From: Pogonophryne albipinna
Lineage: Eukaryota; Chordata; Actinopteri; Perciformes; Artedidraconidae
Length of the DNA: 64,000 nt
Direction of reading: 5' to 3'
Assembly: GCA_028583405.1 (NCBI GenBank)
Contig: CM053249.1
Location: forward strand, 41,445,499 to 41,509,498
Below are positions 21,501 through 32,530 of the stretch, one piece after another. The translations under genes were made by a program, and so were the position numbers. The notes beneath the pieces are model-generated. The model was given only the letters and a program-made list of their open reading frames with translations. It ran no database searches and was not told the origin of the DNA. Each line of letters opens with the position of its first letter. Positions within the stretch are counted from its first letter, which is position 1.

Positions 21501-22865
21501 CATCTATATTGATTCTGACACTTCTACATCCAACTCACAGATGTAACCTTGCTTTGAGAGAAAAGATTATTAATTTACCCCTTTTAGAAGTGAAGATATA
21601 GTCTTTGTTGTGTTAGTGGCATTTTCGAGCCTGAAACCTGAAAAACAGGCTCAGGGCTTAAGAGGTTAATGATGCATGTCCTGCAGACCCAGAAAAAGCC
21701 TTGAGAATTGAGTCACACAGTTAAGAGAGAGAATAGTCCTTCTGAATTATCAATAAATGTATTCAGTCCAGTAAAGCAGACTCCGAGGTGAAGGGAAGTT
21801 CACAGAAGCCCTTAGGCTACAAGAACAATCAACTTCTGTTAATGATAAAGATGTGTGTGCGTTAAAGATATTTGGGGAAGAAGTGTGTCTATTGCAGCAG
21901 CTAGATGGGATTACTGTTCAAAACGATACCTGTACTTGTGTTTTATTGACTTCTCTGTTTGATTCTTTCATGAAGTGGGGACTAAATTGCCACAACATTG
22001 TGAAGAAGTTGGCTTACTCTGTGTGAAATAAGGAGCAGGTTTGCAAGACAGGAGACTAGAAATGATGGGGGAGGGGAGCAGAGAGGGAAGTCTGAAGAAT
22101 GTGTGTGTGTGAAAGCTGCAGAAATACGAGACAGCGAATACCAGATGTGTTTGTTTTGCTTCAAACTAAGGGACTCTTGTTTCCGGATCATCTCGGCTGG
22201 CGCGCGCTGATACACTACGAAAGCCCATCGTTTGTATATGGGCCAATAGATGACCTGTATGAGAGGACCATCCACACAGCTCCTCCCTTGTTCTTACAAT
22301 ATCTCCTGTTGAGTGCTTGTGTCCGGTCTCTTTTCCTCCTGCCGTCAAGATGATGAGGTTCTCCCGGCATTTGGACCAGAGCAGGGGTGGGCCTACCCCT
22401 TTGAGAAGTGTATTGTATTCTTACCTTTTATCATTAAAACAGATTATTGTTTAACCCCTATCCGGGTTGTTTTGACTTTTCCTTCTTTTAAAACAAACTC
22501 ATATAGGATCGGCGCGGAGCAGAGATATCTGCTCCTACAACACACACACACACACACACACACTGTGCTGGTGCTCATGTAATAGAATAACTGAAGTAAA
22601 GATCGTTTTGTTTTTTAAACGTATGCACGCCTGGAAATCCCTTTTGTGTCCATGTGTGCAACATTATTATACTACCTAGTTTTATAGTAGTATTATACTT
22701 GTGGTGTCACTTTCATGTCCCAGAAAGCCAGATAAGAACACTACAATACTTATTGTTCCATATTATTTTTCTAATAATTAGCATTTCTTCAAGGAAAGTT
22801 CTACTCCATCACGTTAATCTAATGCTCTCTACGTTGGAGTTAGCCACGCTTCCATCTCCCTCTTA

Positions 22866-22928
22866 CAGCTAGTTCAGAATGCTGCTGCTCGCCTTCTTAC
22901 GAGAACACGCAGGCGTAAGCACATCACA
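22866..22928 (+). pseudogene. LINE fragment, left half of an interrupted copy
   Basis: Encodes an L2-type Q-N-A-A-A-R-L-L-T-R block followed by R-R-K-H-I. The expected continuation (L-H-W-L-P and onward) resumes at about 25573, beyond another LINE, so this is an older LINE split by a younger one. Confidence 0.65.
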
Positions 22929-22944
22929 AATTAGACTCTGTTGC

Positions 22945-25565
22945 TCTTTTGAAAAAGAAGAAAATAAAACAACATAGATTAGCTCCATGGCACAATGCCG
23001 AAACCCCCAAAATAATGCAAAAGTCGAGACAACTTGAAAGGATATGGCGTTCCACTAAACTTGAAGAATCTCGTTTAATTTGGCATATTACTCTCAATGA
23101 ATATAAGAAAGCACTGCGTAAAGCGAGAGCAGCTTACTACTCTTCATTAATAGATGAGAATAAGAATAATGCAAGATTTCTTTTCAGCACTGTAGCCAGG
23201 CTGACAGAGAGCCACAGCTCGATTTAGCCTTTTATTCCCATAGCACTCAGTAGTAATGATGTTATGTGCTTTTTTAATGATACAATTGTTACTCTTAGAA
23301 ACAAAATCAATGACCTCTTGTCTTTGACCAGTATAGTGTTATCAACAGCTCCCGGAAACGTAAGTTCTAATATTACACTAGATAGTAAACTAGAATGCTT
23401 TTCAGCCATAAACCTTGAACAATTAAATTGAATGATTCTCTCTTCTAAACCATTAATGTGTATCTTAGACCCGATTCCAACTAAGCTGTTGAAGGAAGTT
23501 TTTCCATTAATTTGCACTTCTTTATTAAATATTATGAATATGTCTTTATTATCAGGCTATGTTCCACAATCATTCAAAGTAGCAGGGATAAAACCGCTTC
23601 TTAAAAAGCACAACCTCGATCCAGAGGTTTTAGCCAATTATAGACCTATTTCTAATCTTCCGTTCCTCTCAAAAATTCTTGAGAAAGCAGTCGCAAAACA
23701 GTTGTGTGATTACTTAAAAAACAATGATTTATTTGAAGATTTTCAGTCTGGCTTTAGAACACATCATAGCACAGAGAAAGCCATGGTTAAAGTCACAAAT
23801 GACATTCTAATAGCCTCTGACAAGGGACTTGTCTCTATTCTTGTTTTGCTCAATCTCAGTGCTGCATTTGATACTATCGACTATGATATCTTATTGCAAA
23901 GACTAGAGCACTTAGTTGGCATACAGGGAACTGCTTTAGGCTGGTTTAGGTCCTATCTATCTGAACGCTCTTAGTTTGTACGTGTCAATGATGAATCTTC
24001 CATGAAAACCAAAGTTAGCCATTGAGTACCACAGGGCTCAGTGCTCGGACCTATTTTGTTCACATTATATATGCTTCCGTTAGGCAATATTATAAGGAAT
24101 CATTCTGTAAATTTTCATTGTTATGCGGATGATACTCAACTATATTTATAAATCAAGCCTGATGAAACCAATCATCTAAATAAAATTCAAGACTGCCTCA
24201 AGGACGTAAAAACGTGGATGACCTTAAACTTTTTGATGTTAAACATGACCAAAACTGAAGTTATTGTACTTGGCCCGAAGAATCTACGAAACAAATTATC
24301 TAAAGATATACTAACTATGGATGGCATTAATTTGGCCTCCAGTGAGACTGTAATGAATCTTGGTGTTATATTTGATCAGGATTTATCCTTTAATGTCCAC
24401 ATAAAATCAATTTCAAGGACCGCCTACTTCCATCTACGTAACATTGCAAAAATCAGGCATATCTTGCCTCAAAACAATGCAGAGAAACTAGTCCATGCAT
24501 TTGTTACTTCAAGGCTGGATTATTGTAACTCTTTATTATCAGGGTGTACCAAGAAGTCAGTCAAGTCGCTTCAGCTGATTCAAAATGCTGCAGCTCGTGT
24601 ACTAACCAGAGTTAGGAAGAGGGACCACATTACTCCTGTTCTGGCTGCCTTACACTGGCTCCCTATAGAACACAGGATATAATTTAAAATTCTTCTTCTC
24701 GCCTACAAAGCCCTTAATGGGCAGGCGCCATCTTACCTTAAAGAACTCATTATACCCTACTGTCCTACTAGGGCATTGCGTTCCAAGAATGCAGGGTTGT
24801 TGGTTGTTCCTAGAGTCTCTAAAAGTACAATGGGAGCCAGAGCCTTTTCTTATCAAGCTCCACATTTGTGGAATCAGCTTCCAGTTTGTGTTCGGGCGGC
24901 AGACACCCTATCCGTTTTTAAGAGTGCGCTTAAGACCTTCCTTTTTGATAAAGCTTATAGTTAGGGCTGATTAGATTCAGCCGCTAGTTTTGCTGATATA
25001 GGCTTAGTTTGTCTGGAAACATCTTACTTCTTCCTTCTCTCTGTCTATACCTGTGTACTCTCATGTTCCGATTAACCCAGCTTCCCCACATTTCTTTCTT
25101 TTTGGTGTCTATATATGCCGGGATCCGGAGTCATGGATGATCCTGTTGCTGTGGTCCTGAGTCCTGGATCGCGAGCCCTGGATCTTGAATCGTGGCTGTG
25201 GTCCTGGATCATAAGTCCTGTATGGATATCCTCGTGGATTCATCTTCCTATTATACACACATGCATTTCCAAACATTTGGACTACCTATGTTGCAAATGT
25301 ATTATCTTTTCAATTTACACACGGCATCTATTGCACGTCTGTCCGTCCTGGGAGAGAGATCCCTCCTCTGTTGCTCTCCCTGAGGTTTCTCCCATTTTCC
25401 CTTTAAACTGTGTTTTTTCTCTGGAAGTTTTTCCTTGTACGATGTGAGGGTCTAAGGACAGAGGGTGTCATATTGTCATACTGATATTCTGTACAAACTG
25501 TGAAGTCCACTGAGACAAATGTAACATTTGTGATATTGGGCTATATAAATAAACATTGATTGATT
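22945..25565 (+). pseudogene. L2-type LINE, 5'-truncated, with several stops
   Basis: The plus strand encodes the region between endonuclease and RT, then RT ([33 protein letters not shown]) and the L2 C-terminal domain (S-R-L-D-Y-C-N-S-L-L to L-K-T-F-L-F). At least four in-frame stops interrupt it (for example 23226, 23428, 23972 and about 24150), so it is inactive. The endonuclease is missing. The 3' end is GGGCTATATAAATAAACATT followed by a (TTGA)n tail, typical of L2 elements. Confidence 0.88.
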
Positions 25566-25572
25566 GATTGAT

Positions 25573-25760
25573 ATGTACTGGCATCTCTACACTGGCTTCC
25601 GATAAAGTCTAGAATCGATTTTATAATGTTATTGTTTGCATACAAGGCCCTTAATGGTTTAGCCCCACCTTAACTTACTAAATACCAAAGTGAATAGAGT
25701 GCCACAGTGACGAGTCCTAAAACACGGAAGTCAGCTTCTTCCGGTTCCCTCGACAAAATG
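25573..25760 (+). pseudogene. LINE fragment, right half of the interrupted copy
   Basis: Continues the frame of 22866-22928 with L-H-W-L-P, then Y-K-A-L-N-G-L-A-P, and then decays. No gene was recognised from there to 25867. Confidence 0.6.
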
Positions 25761-25867
25761 CAATGCAATTTCTCCATAGGATTTTGAAAAATTGCTCGAA
25801 ATAAGGTCTGTGGATGACACACATTTAAGAGACGGATCACGTTTTGTTCAGTCTGATAATCTCCACA

Positions 25868-26125
25868 TGTCTACACTGTAAAAAAAAAAAAAGGGTTAGT
25901 TTTTTTTTTTACAGTTTTCCCCAGTTTTTTATTGTATTTCATAGTTACAGGAAATCATATTAAAATTACAAGACTAAACGGTTTATTGAAATGTGTCATG
26001 TATTTTAACAAAAAACTGTATAGATGGAATACATTATTTCTGTTTTTAAACAGATTTCTTCCGCAGCTTTTAAATGCGAATTTAACAAAACTAACCGTAA
26101 AAATAAATGAGTTTTTAATAAACTA
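25868..26125. repeat. CACTGTAAAA repeat, copy 1
   Basis: Begins CACTGTAAAA followed by A and T runs, then an AT-rich body shared with 41271-41500 (for example GGAAATCATAT, GTTTATTGAAATGTG and TTTAAATGCGAATTT). An inverted CACTGTA end occurs near 31000. Probably a MITE family with TA targets; superfamily not assigned. Confidence 0.6.
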
Positions 26126-26170
26126 ACATCTTATCTTAATAATATCTTCATATTAATAATAATAATAAAG
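26124..26170 (+). repeat. 47-bp direct repeat flanking a LINE fragment (left copy)
   Basis: AACATCTTATCTTAATAATA followed by the ATT-rich remainder recurs at 27027-27074. The copies bracket about 0.86 kb that contains the inverted LINE fragment. Confidence 0.8.
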
Positions 26171-26800
26171 AAGAAATCAACACACGGCAATTCAAAGTGC
26201 TTTACAAAAAATGAAAGACATTAAGAAAATGCCATTTAAAATCAGTCATTAAAAAGAAAAGATAATAAAATAAACATTAAAAGAAAAAATACATGGATAA
26301 AAGTTACAGTGCAGTCTAAGATGTGAATAGTTCAATTAAAAGCAGCGACAAAAAGAAAAGTCTTCTTGCTGGATTTAAAAGTAGTAAGAGTTGCAGCGGA
26401 CCTGCAGGTTTCTGGGAGTTTGTTCCAGATATTTGGAGCATAATAACTGAACGCTGCTTTACCATGTTTAGTTCTGACTCTGGGGACAGAAAGCTGACCA
26501 GTCCCTGAAGACCTGAGAGATCTGGATGGTTCATAATTTAGCAGGAGGTCAGAAATGTATTTTGGGCCTAAACCATTCAGTGCTTTATAAACCAGCAGCA
26601 GTATTTTGAAATCTATTCTTTGACACACAGGAAGCCAGTGTAAAGACTTCAGAACTGGAGTGATGTGATCCACTTTCTTAGTGTTAGTGAGGACTCGAGC
26701 AGCGGCGTTCTGAATCAGCTGCAGCTTTCTAATAGATTTTTAGTGAGACCTGTAAAGACACCATTGCAGTAGTCGAGTCTACTGAAGATAAAACCTTAAA
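26165..26800 (-). pseudogene. L2-type LINE 3' fragment
   Basis: The minus strand encodes the L2 C-terminal domain: D-H-I-T-P-V-L, L-H-W-L-P-V, Y-K-A-L-N-G-L, and W-N-K-L-P-E then F-K-S-S-K-K-T-F-L-F, ending at a stop near 26332. Upstream, 26690-26800 continues the Q-N-A-A-A-R region with disruptions. The tail is an ATT-repeat next to CAAAGTGCTTTACA. No catalytic RT domain remains. Confidence 0.8.
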
Positions 26801-27499
26801 ATCAGACCTGTTTTTTAAATGAAATCTGACGGCAGGCAGTTAGCTCTGATCACCTATGATAAATGCGCCACACCTAATCGCTGGCCATTCAGCCACACAG
26901 CTCCCTCTTTACAAATCAAACTGTAGACGGTGTGAAAGCACCTATTGTTTTAAATAATGGTCGGAATGTGACCTGTGAGCCTTCTGAATTACCGTGGGAC
27001 AGCACATTCTAAACTAAAATGTTCAATCAATAAAGTAACATCTTATCTTAATAATATCTTCATATTAATAATAATAATAAATCATGCAGTATGTGTCCGA
27101 AAGGGAGCAGGAGGAAGCAAACACAAACATATACAACAAATATACTGCATATTAAAGCAAACGATTGTAAAGGTAAAAGTATGAGCATAACAAATAAAGA
27201 AGTGTAATGTAAACATTTACATTATTATTATGATTATTTAATATATAAAGACTATATATTATTGAATTACAAGATTAGATATACTTTAGTTGATCTAAAA
27301 TATTGATGTGTTCAAATGCTCTTCAAAACACAACTGCAAGTCCATGAAACTTGTCTTTCTGTATTTGTGAATGAAGCGCCATCTCCTGGTTAAAACCTGA
27401 AATTGAAAATCTGGCAACGCCCTCTTGGAAAATAGTGGGAGGGCTTAACATTCCTCGATACTGGTCTTAGGCAGGTCGTAGGCAGGAAGCTGTAAGCTG
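26801..27499. other. Non-coding interval
   Basis: AT-rich, with the right copy of the 47-bp repeat (27027-27074). No gene was seen. Confidence 0.5.
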
Positions 27500-27676
27500 G
27501 AGTCTGAAATGAGGTGCTACATCTGTATTGGTGTTTTTTACCATTAAAATCAGATTATTGTTATAACTTTTATTCCGGTGTTTTGAACTTCTCTTATTAA
27601 TCTGACCAGGCTCATCTAACGGACGGCGCGGAGCGGAGGTGGGCTTTAAGCCACCACTACTGTGTTTGCTCCTACA
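27500..27676 (+). repeat. LTR 3' portion related to the solo LTR
   Basis: Shares CATTAAAATCAGATTATTGT, a GGCGCGGAGC block and the terminal TGCTCCTACA with the 3' end of the LTR at 17549-22539. Its upstream boundary is unclear. Confidence 0.6.
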
Positions 27677-28141
27677 CCGTGCAGTTCCTCGGCCGCTCTC
27701 TCCGACTCGACTTCTCCTACTTCCAACACTGTTGCACATTTATATCTGTCCTGTTGTGCTGTGTTGCACTTTGACCGTATATCTTGTCCTTCTCTTTTTG
27801 CTGTGAGCTACTTTACTTTACCTGTCTTTGCAGGCACGCTTTATTTTTACTCAGGAGTGCAAAACCCTTTTCTTTGGTTAATTTGTTTTCTCTTGTTTAA
27901 TGTTAGAGTAGGTAAGAAGCCTGTACGTTTTTTTTTCTCATGTGTTAGGTAAGATTTTTGTGTTAAAGGTTAGTTAGTTTTGTGGTTTTGTTACTCCTGT
28001 TTGTTATTTTTGTAAACAGACTTTCAGTATGTTTTTGTGATTCTGATTTGTTATTAAATTACCAAACGTTTGGGAGTGGGAAAAGTGGGGAGAGTGCAAC
28101 TTTGTGCTGCGCCTAGGTTCCTCTAGGCCTGGGCGTAACAG
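27677..28141 (+). other. Possible second LTR-like interval, non-coding
   Basis: Lies between the LTR end and a repeat shared with 42.5 kb. It ends CTGGGCGTAACA. A C/T-rich then T-rich composition and the terminal ACA suggest LTR-retrotransposon sequence, but no matching start was found. No gene was seen. Confidence 0.3.
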
Positions 28142-28435
28142 CAGGCAAACCTAATGTGACCATTCACTTGTGATTTCTAAGTAGAAGAAGATATACTTTA
28201 TTCATCCCTCAGAGGGAAATGTCTTCCCCCACTCTGTTGTGTTTAAACACATTACACACACAGGGAGGATATACAAGCACTAACAGAGTTTGGTGCATTC
28301 ACAACCCAAGTAACATTGACCTGCTGATGTCTTTCAACACAAGAAAAAGCAGCCAGACTCTGAATATCAAAACCTTGTTAGCAGTTAGTGCTACCACTAT
28401 GCTAAATTGGTATTAGCATTGCAATCACAGAAAAA
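28142..28435 (+). repeat. Interspersed repeat shared with 42.5-43.2 kb and 44.4 kb
   Basis: GCAGGCAAACCTAATGTG, then a TTCATCCCTCAGAGGGAAAT block, ACACACAGGGAGGATATA, CAACCCAAGTAACATTGACC and CTGAATATCAAAACC, in the same order as at 42484-43120. This copy lacks internal segments present in the other. Confidence 0.75.
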
Positions 28436-29289
28436 CAAACAACCTATGTTGTCCTTTTAGACGTCTAATAATATCCAACTATTCAAGTCCATTATATTGA
28501 AAGAATAGGCCTTCACCAAAGCATGTTGACAAAGCTAGTAACTACAGCGAAAGACTTTTAAAATCCATGTCAATTAACTTAAATATGTATTGTGATAATG
28601 TCCCACACAGCTATCTACAGTGATGTCACAGGGATTTCAGGCAGCAGGTAGTTGAAGGTTAATTACCTAAATTAACTTGTTAATCCATTTGCTATGGCTA
28701 CAACTGCCTCATGGAACAACAACGTTTTCCTTTCTGTTTGTTTAATATAGGAATGCATCTTTGTCTATCACACTTTGCTTCTGTAGATCTCCCATCTGAC
28801 TTTATTGTGAGCTTGTGTTTTCAAAAAGTAAATTGAGCATGTTTTATGAGACAGAACAGTCTCATAGGGTATTGGACTCTCTTAAAACCCAGGTAGGTGC
28901 AGAATAGGTTTCTCAAAAATAAAGCAATCAGGAATAAGAGCAAGATTCCAGCTATAATAGCCCACTATGCTTTGTGAGCAGAAACCAAGAAATGCTTTCC
29001 TCAGTGCAATTATAATTGCAATGTAAATAGTTTGCACCCCATTTTTTTAACTTTTAAATTAATCTTTATTTACCAATTCTTAAAATAATACAAGGATTGG
29101 ATGTTCATCAAAGGATTTTCAGGGCAATCGATTTGCAGCCAATCAGAGACGAGACTTCTGCTGCATGCACCCAGGCACACATAGATCATGCGCGGAGGCA
29201 CACAGAGAGAGAGAGCATGCGTTAAGGAACAGACTACACGCAGGAAGTGAAGAGCACGACACGCGGCGCACCCTGTATACAATACTCCC
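28436..29289. other. Non-coding interval
   Basis: No gene or named element was recognised. An (AG)n-like stretch lies near 29205. Confidence 0.5.
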
Positions 29290-29681
29290 TTATGAAACAC
29301 AAATATATTGGAAAATATAATACAATATACTGGATCATACATTTCCATATATGGGAAAGTAGTCCATATATTTTTTAATATATTGCAATATATGCATGGA
29401 CCATGTATGGCTATATATTGATACATATAAAAAAAAATATTGCATTGAAAACAAAAACTTGAACAGATATTCATAAACAGTTATCTCACTTCGTTTTGTA
29501 TAGTTACCCACTTTATATATGAACATATGTTTGATGATATATATTTAAAAAGTACAAATACTCCATTGTCCATTGAATGATGGAAAATAATATACAGTTT
29601 ATAAATATATACAGACACACACATATATATGTATATATGCACGCATATATATATGCATATATGCACACATATATATATATT
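29290..29681. repeat. AT-rich repeat with TATA/CATA microsatellite
   Basis: Opens with text shared with 60459-60513 (CTTATGAAAC, ATATATTG, AATATAATACAATATA). It ends in a TATATA/CACATA tract at about 29610-29681. Reading frames over it are compositional artefacts. Confidence 0.6.
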
Positions 29682-29790
29682 AGGGCGGTCAGTCGACTAA
29701 AATATTGCGATTAATCGCATGATCGTCCATAGTTAATCGCGATTAATCGCAAATTAATCGCACATTTTGTATCTGTTCTAAATGTACCTA
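29682..29790 (+). mobile_element. hAT terminal fragment
   Basis: TAGGGCGGTCAGTCGACTAA is followed by repeated GATTAATCGC motifs, the subterminal style of the hAT element at 31272-32315. No matching right end was found nearby. The rest of 29791-30329 has no supported gene. Confidence 0.45.
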
Positions 29791-30329
29791 AGAGGGATAT
29801 TTTTCAAGTTTTTAATACTCTTATCAACATATGAGTGGACAAATATGCTTTATGCAAATGTTTGTTTATTATCATTTGAACAATGACAAATATTCTAATG
29901 AATATTAAACACAACAACCTCTGAACATTACACATATTCGCCTCAATTCAACCTGGAACCTCTCTCATACAATACAATAATACAAAGCAGTGGCGAACCG
30001 TGTCTATCACAACTGGACCTTCTGTAGACACACACACCCCCCGCCGCCGCCCCCCCCCTTTTCACTGAATTGTCGTCTTGAAAAGGGTACTCACAACAAT
30101 CCTGCAACAACTTCATCTTCACCTGTTGCACTTGTCATTTCAACGTTAAAAACAATAAAACGGCATGAATTGCTTCGTCGCATTCATCTAGATCCTCTGT
30201 CTCGAGCCAGTTAACTAGCGGGCCTTCTAGAATACCCTGGAACCGAGGGGAACTCTGAAAGAACACGCCCATTGGCTACAAATCAATATATGATTGGTTG
30301 ATCAAACTGTCAATCCAAACGTACGCTCT

Positions 30330-30466
30330 CATTCAGAGCAACGGCCAGGGCAGTAGCCGAAAGGCAGTCTGTTGTACTCCTAGGCTACACCCTGGAAGGC
30401 AAAACGCAAATACTTTCTGTATTTTGGAGCAATCTCGACATGAAAGTAAGCGTCCTTCAGGGCCGG
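30330..30466 (-). pseudogene. DIRS1-like RT fragment
   Basis: Closely resembles the DIRS RT segment at 59836-59960 (GGCAAAACGCA, then ACTTTCTGT, TTGGAGCAA, ACATGAAAGTA and TCCTTCAG). Only about 140 bases remain. Confidence 0.65.
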
Positions 30467-30479
30467 GCCGTTTTTATTT

Positions 30480-31005
30480 TTAAATAACAACAGTAATCTT
30501 CTGTCTATGCTTTTTTTTATCATTTAAAAAAATATTTATTCTGTTTTTTTTAGAGGTGTATGACTCTATTCTAACAATTAATATATGTTAAAAGAAAAAG
30601 ATTCCATGAAATTATAAAAACATTTCTTGTAAAATTACAGATTTTTTTGGCAAAAAATGGGATATTTAATGTAAACTAAGGCTTTTGCAAAATAAAATGA
30701 CGATCTTTTCTTTGTGTTTTAATGGTAAATGGTCTTAGATATACGCTACTTTTTCGTAATAATAAAAGTAATTTTCCGTATTTTAGCTTTTCTTCATCAT
30801 TTTTTAAAGATAATTATTCTGTTTTCTAGAGGTGTATGACTCTATTCTAACAAATAATATATGTTAAAAGAAAAATATTTCATGTTAAATTTCAGTAATA
30901 GAGGCTACTTGTGGTAAGGTAAGTTACTTTTTTTGTACATGTTATCTCCGTATTTTATTTTACAGTTTCTTTCCTTTTTTTATAATATTTGTTTTTTACA
31001 GTGTA
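30480..31005. repeat. AT-rich MITE ending in an inverted CACTGTA, with an internal 75-bp duplication
   Basis: GAGGTGTATGACTCTATTCT and its flanks occur twice (near 30553 and 30830). The right end reads TTTTTTACAGTGTA, the reverse complement of the CACTGTAAAA end at 25868 and 41275. Confidence 0.55.
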
Positions 31006-31195
31006 CCCTACTTATTTTCGAATCATAAATCTAATCGATAGATTTATGATCTATAGATTTACGATAAGATAGAAACAAAAACTCCTCTTCAGGTACCTCA
31101 GGTTCTATTCCCAGGATTCACCTATTGGATTATACTTAAATTACATATTATATCGACTACAATTCAGTTATTGTTTAAATAACTTTTATATAGTT

Positions 31196-32530
31196 ATATA
31201 GAATGTATATAGCGCCTTTCATAACCTCAAGGTCGCTTTACAAAGAAACATACAAGGACAAGACATAAAACTAGTGCTGTCAAAATTATCGCGTTAACGG
31301 CGGTAATTAATTTTTTGAATTAATTGCGTTAAAATATTTAACGCATTTAATGCATGTGCAGAATGGCCCGCCCCATACATCCTACCAGTGGCAGCGCCAG
31401 GGTATGGCTGGGGTAGGCTACACCCATACCAAGAAATGGCTTAGCCCCACCATGAAAAATGATGTTAAAGTAAGCAAAATAAAGTCCGCCAACTCGCACG
31501 GAGTAAATTGCACAGACAGCAGTTTGTAAGATTGATTTCAGTAGCCACTTGTCTGGAAATACCGAAGACCAGAAACGGTTTTGAAAACTTTTGTCACGTA
31601 GTGATCGTCTTCTCAATAGAACATCTTTGATAATGTCGGTGTTGTTGCAGGAAGTCTCGACGGAGAATACTTTTGCTGTAGTACAGGGGTGCACATAACT
31701 GGTACGCAGGTTATGTGCGTAATCTGAAACTTGTGTCACAAAGCGCATTTGCGTACCGACGTACTTTTGAAGCTTTTCCAGAAGGCGGTTAGATCACCGG
31801 ACGACAGAGTCGGTCTCCGTGTGCACAGACAGGGCTGCTGTTAACGTCGGTCTGTACAACGGAATTGTGCCAAAACTACGCCAACCGGCTGCGGAGGGAG
31901 ACTCTTCCCGCCCCCCTTCACTGGAGAACTGCGCTAAAACAGCTGATCACAACGTTCGCACTCTGTGGTCACGAAGTACTCCACTAGCCGCCGCCGCCCC
32001 CCTCTGTCGACTTTCCTGAAGTAGTCCCCCGTTGATAGAAATCAACACGTAATGAATTAAGACCCCACGGTTTGATGATTGATAGGTGTGTGGGTTGTCT
32101 TTCATTTTGACACGCAGAAAAATGTTATAATAAACATAGATACTGTATGTTAAATGGATATATCCGCCTTCTTTCATTTATCTTTCCATTCCCACAACAA
32201 TATACATAAATAAATGGCATATTTTGGACATAGTTCGAATGGTGATTAATCATGATTAATTAATTTTTAAGCTGTGATTAATCTGATTAAAAATGTTAAT
32301 CGTTTGACAGCCCTACATAAAACATAAAAAACATAAAACAGGGGGCAGAAATGGAAGTGTAAGTGGGGGGTGGAGTGAGTTATTGTTGGAAGGCGATGTT
32401 GAACAGATGAGTTTTAAGGGTTGATTTGAAGATGTTGAGAGAAGGGGCGTTGCTTATTTCTGCAGGAAGGGAGTTCCAGAGGGTGGGGGCAGCGACACTG
32501 AAGGCACGGTTTAAAGTTAAACTCCTTGTA
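31196..32530 (-). pseudogene. L2-type LINE 3' end, interrupted by a hAT
   Basis: 32340-32530 on the minus strand encodes the L2 C terminus (A-A-P-T-L-W-N-S-L-P, then F-K-S-T-L-K-T-H-L-F). Its 3' UTR runs to the hAT and resumes at 31271 down to 31196, ending in a TATATAGCGCCTTTCA and GCTTTACAAAG tail. Everything upstream of the C terminus is missing. Confidence 0.7.
31272..32315. mobile_element. hAT transposon, non-autonomous
   Basis: Starts TAGTGCTGTCAAAA and ends GTTTGACAGCCCTA. Flanks are CATAAAAC at 31264-31271 and 32316-32323 (8-bp duplication). Both subterminal regions are rich in TTAAT/GATTAAT motifs. The interior holds other repeat pieces, including a CAGGGGTGCACATAAC terminus at about 31685 like that of the MITE at 15939. 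No transposase is visible. Confidence 0.88.

Larger units (their letters stand above)
17747..21665 (+). mobile_element. TTAA-type DNA transposon, copy 1 (piggyBac-like ends)
   Basis: Bounded by TTAA at 17743-17746 and 21666-21669, with inverted ends CCTCTTAAGCCC and GGGCTTAAGAGG. Without the inserted hAT it is about 2.04 kb and nearly matches copy 2 at 54949-56985. There is no transposase. It does carry what looks like a promoter (AGTATAAAG near 20372), a leader, and a short first exon with an ATG at 20604 ending in a GTAAG donor near 20643. An AATAAA lies at about 21077 and a poly-T tract near 21121. It is probably mobilised in trans. The superfamily call rests on TTAA and end sequence only. 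Confidence 0.8.
17549..22539 (+). repeat. Solo LTR (about 1.07 kb) in a CA tract, interrupted by a TTAA element
   Basis: Begins TGTGGAG at 17549 and ends CTCCTACA at 22539 (imperfect TG...CA inverted ends). CA repeats flank both sides, so it inserted into a CA microsatellite. Removing the TTAA element (17747-21665 plus one TTAA) leaves about 1068 bp. An ATTAAA polyadenylation-like signal lies near 22430. No internal coding region is present, so it is a solo LTR. Related LTR pieces lie at 27500-27676 and, inverted, at about 48150-50331. Confidence 0.75.
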
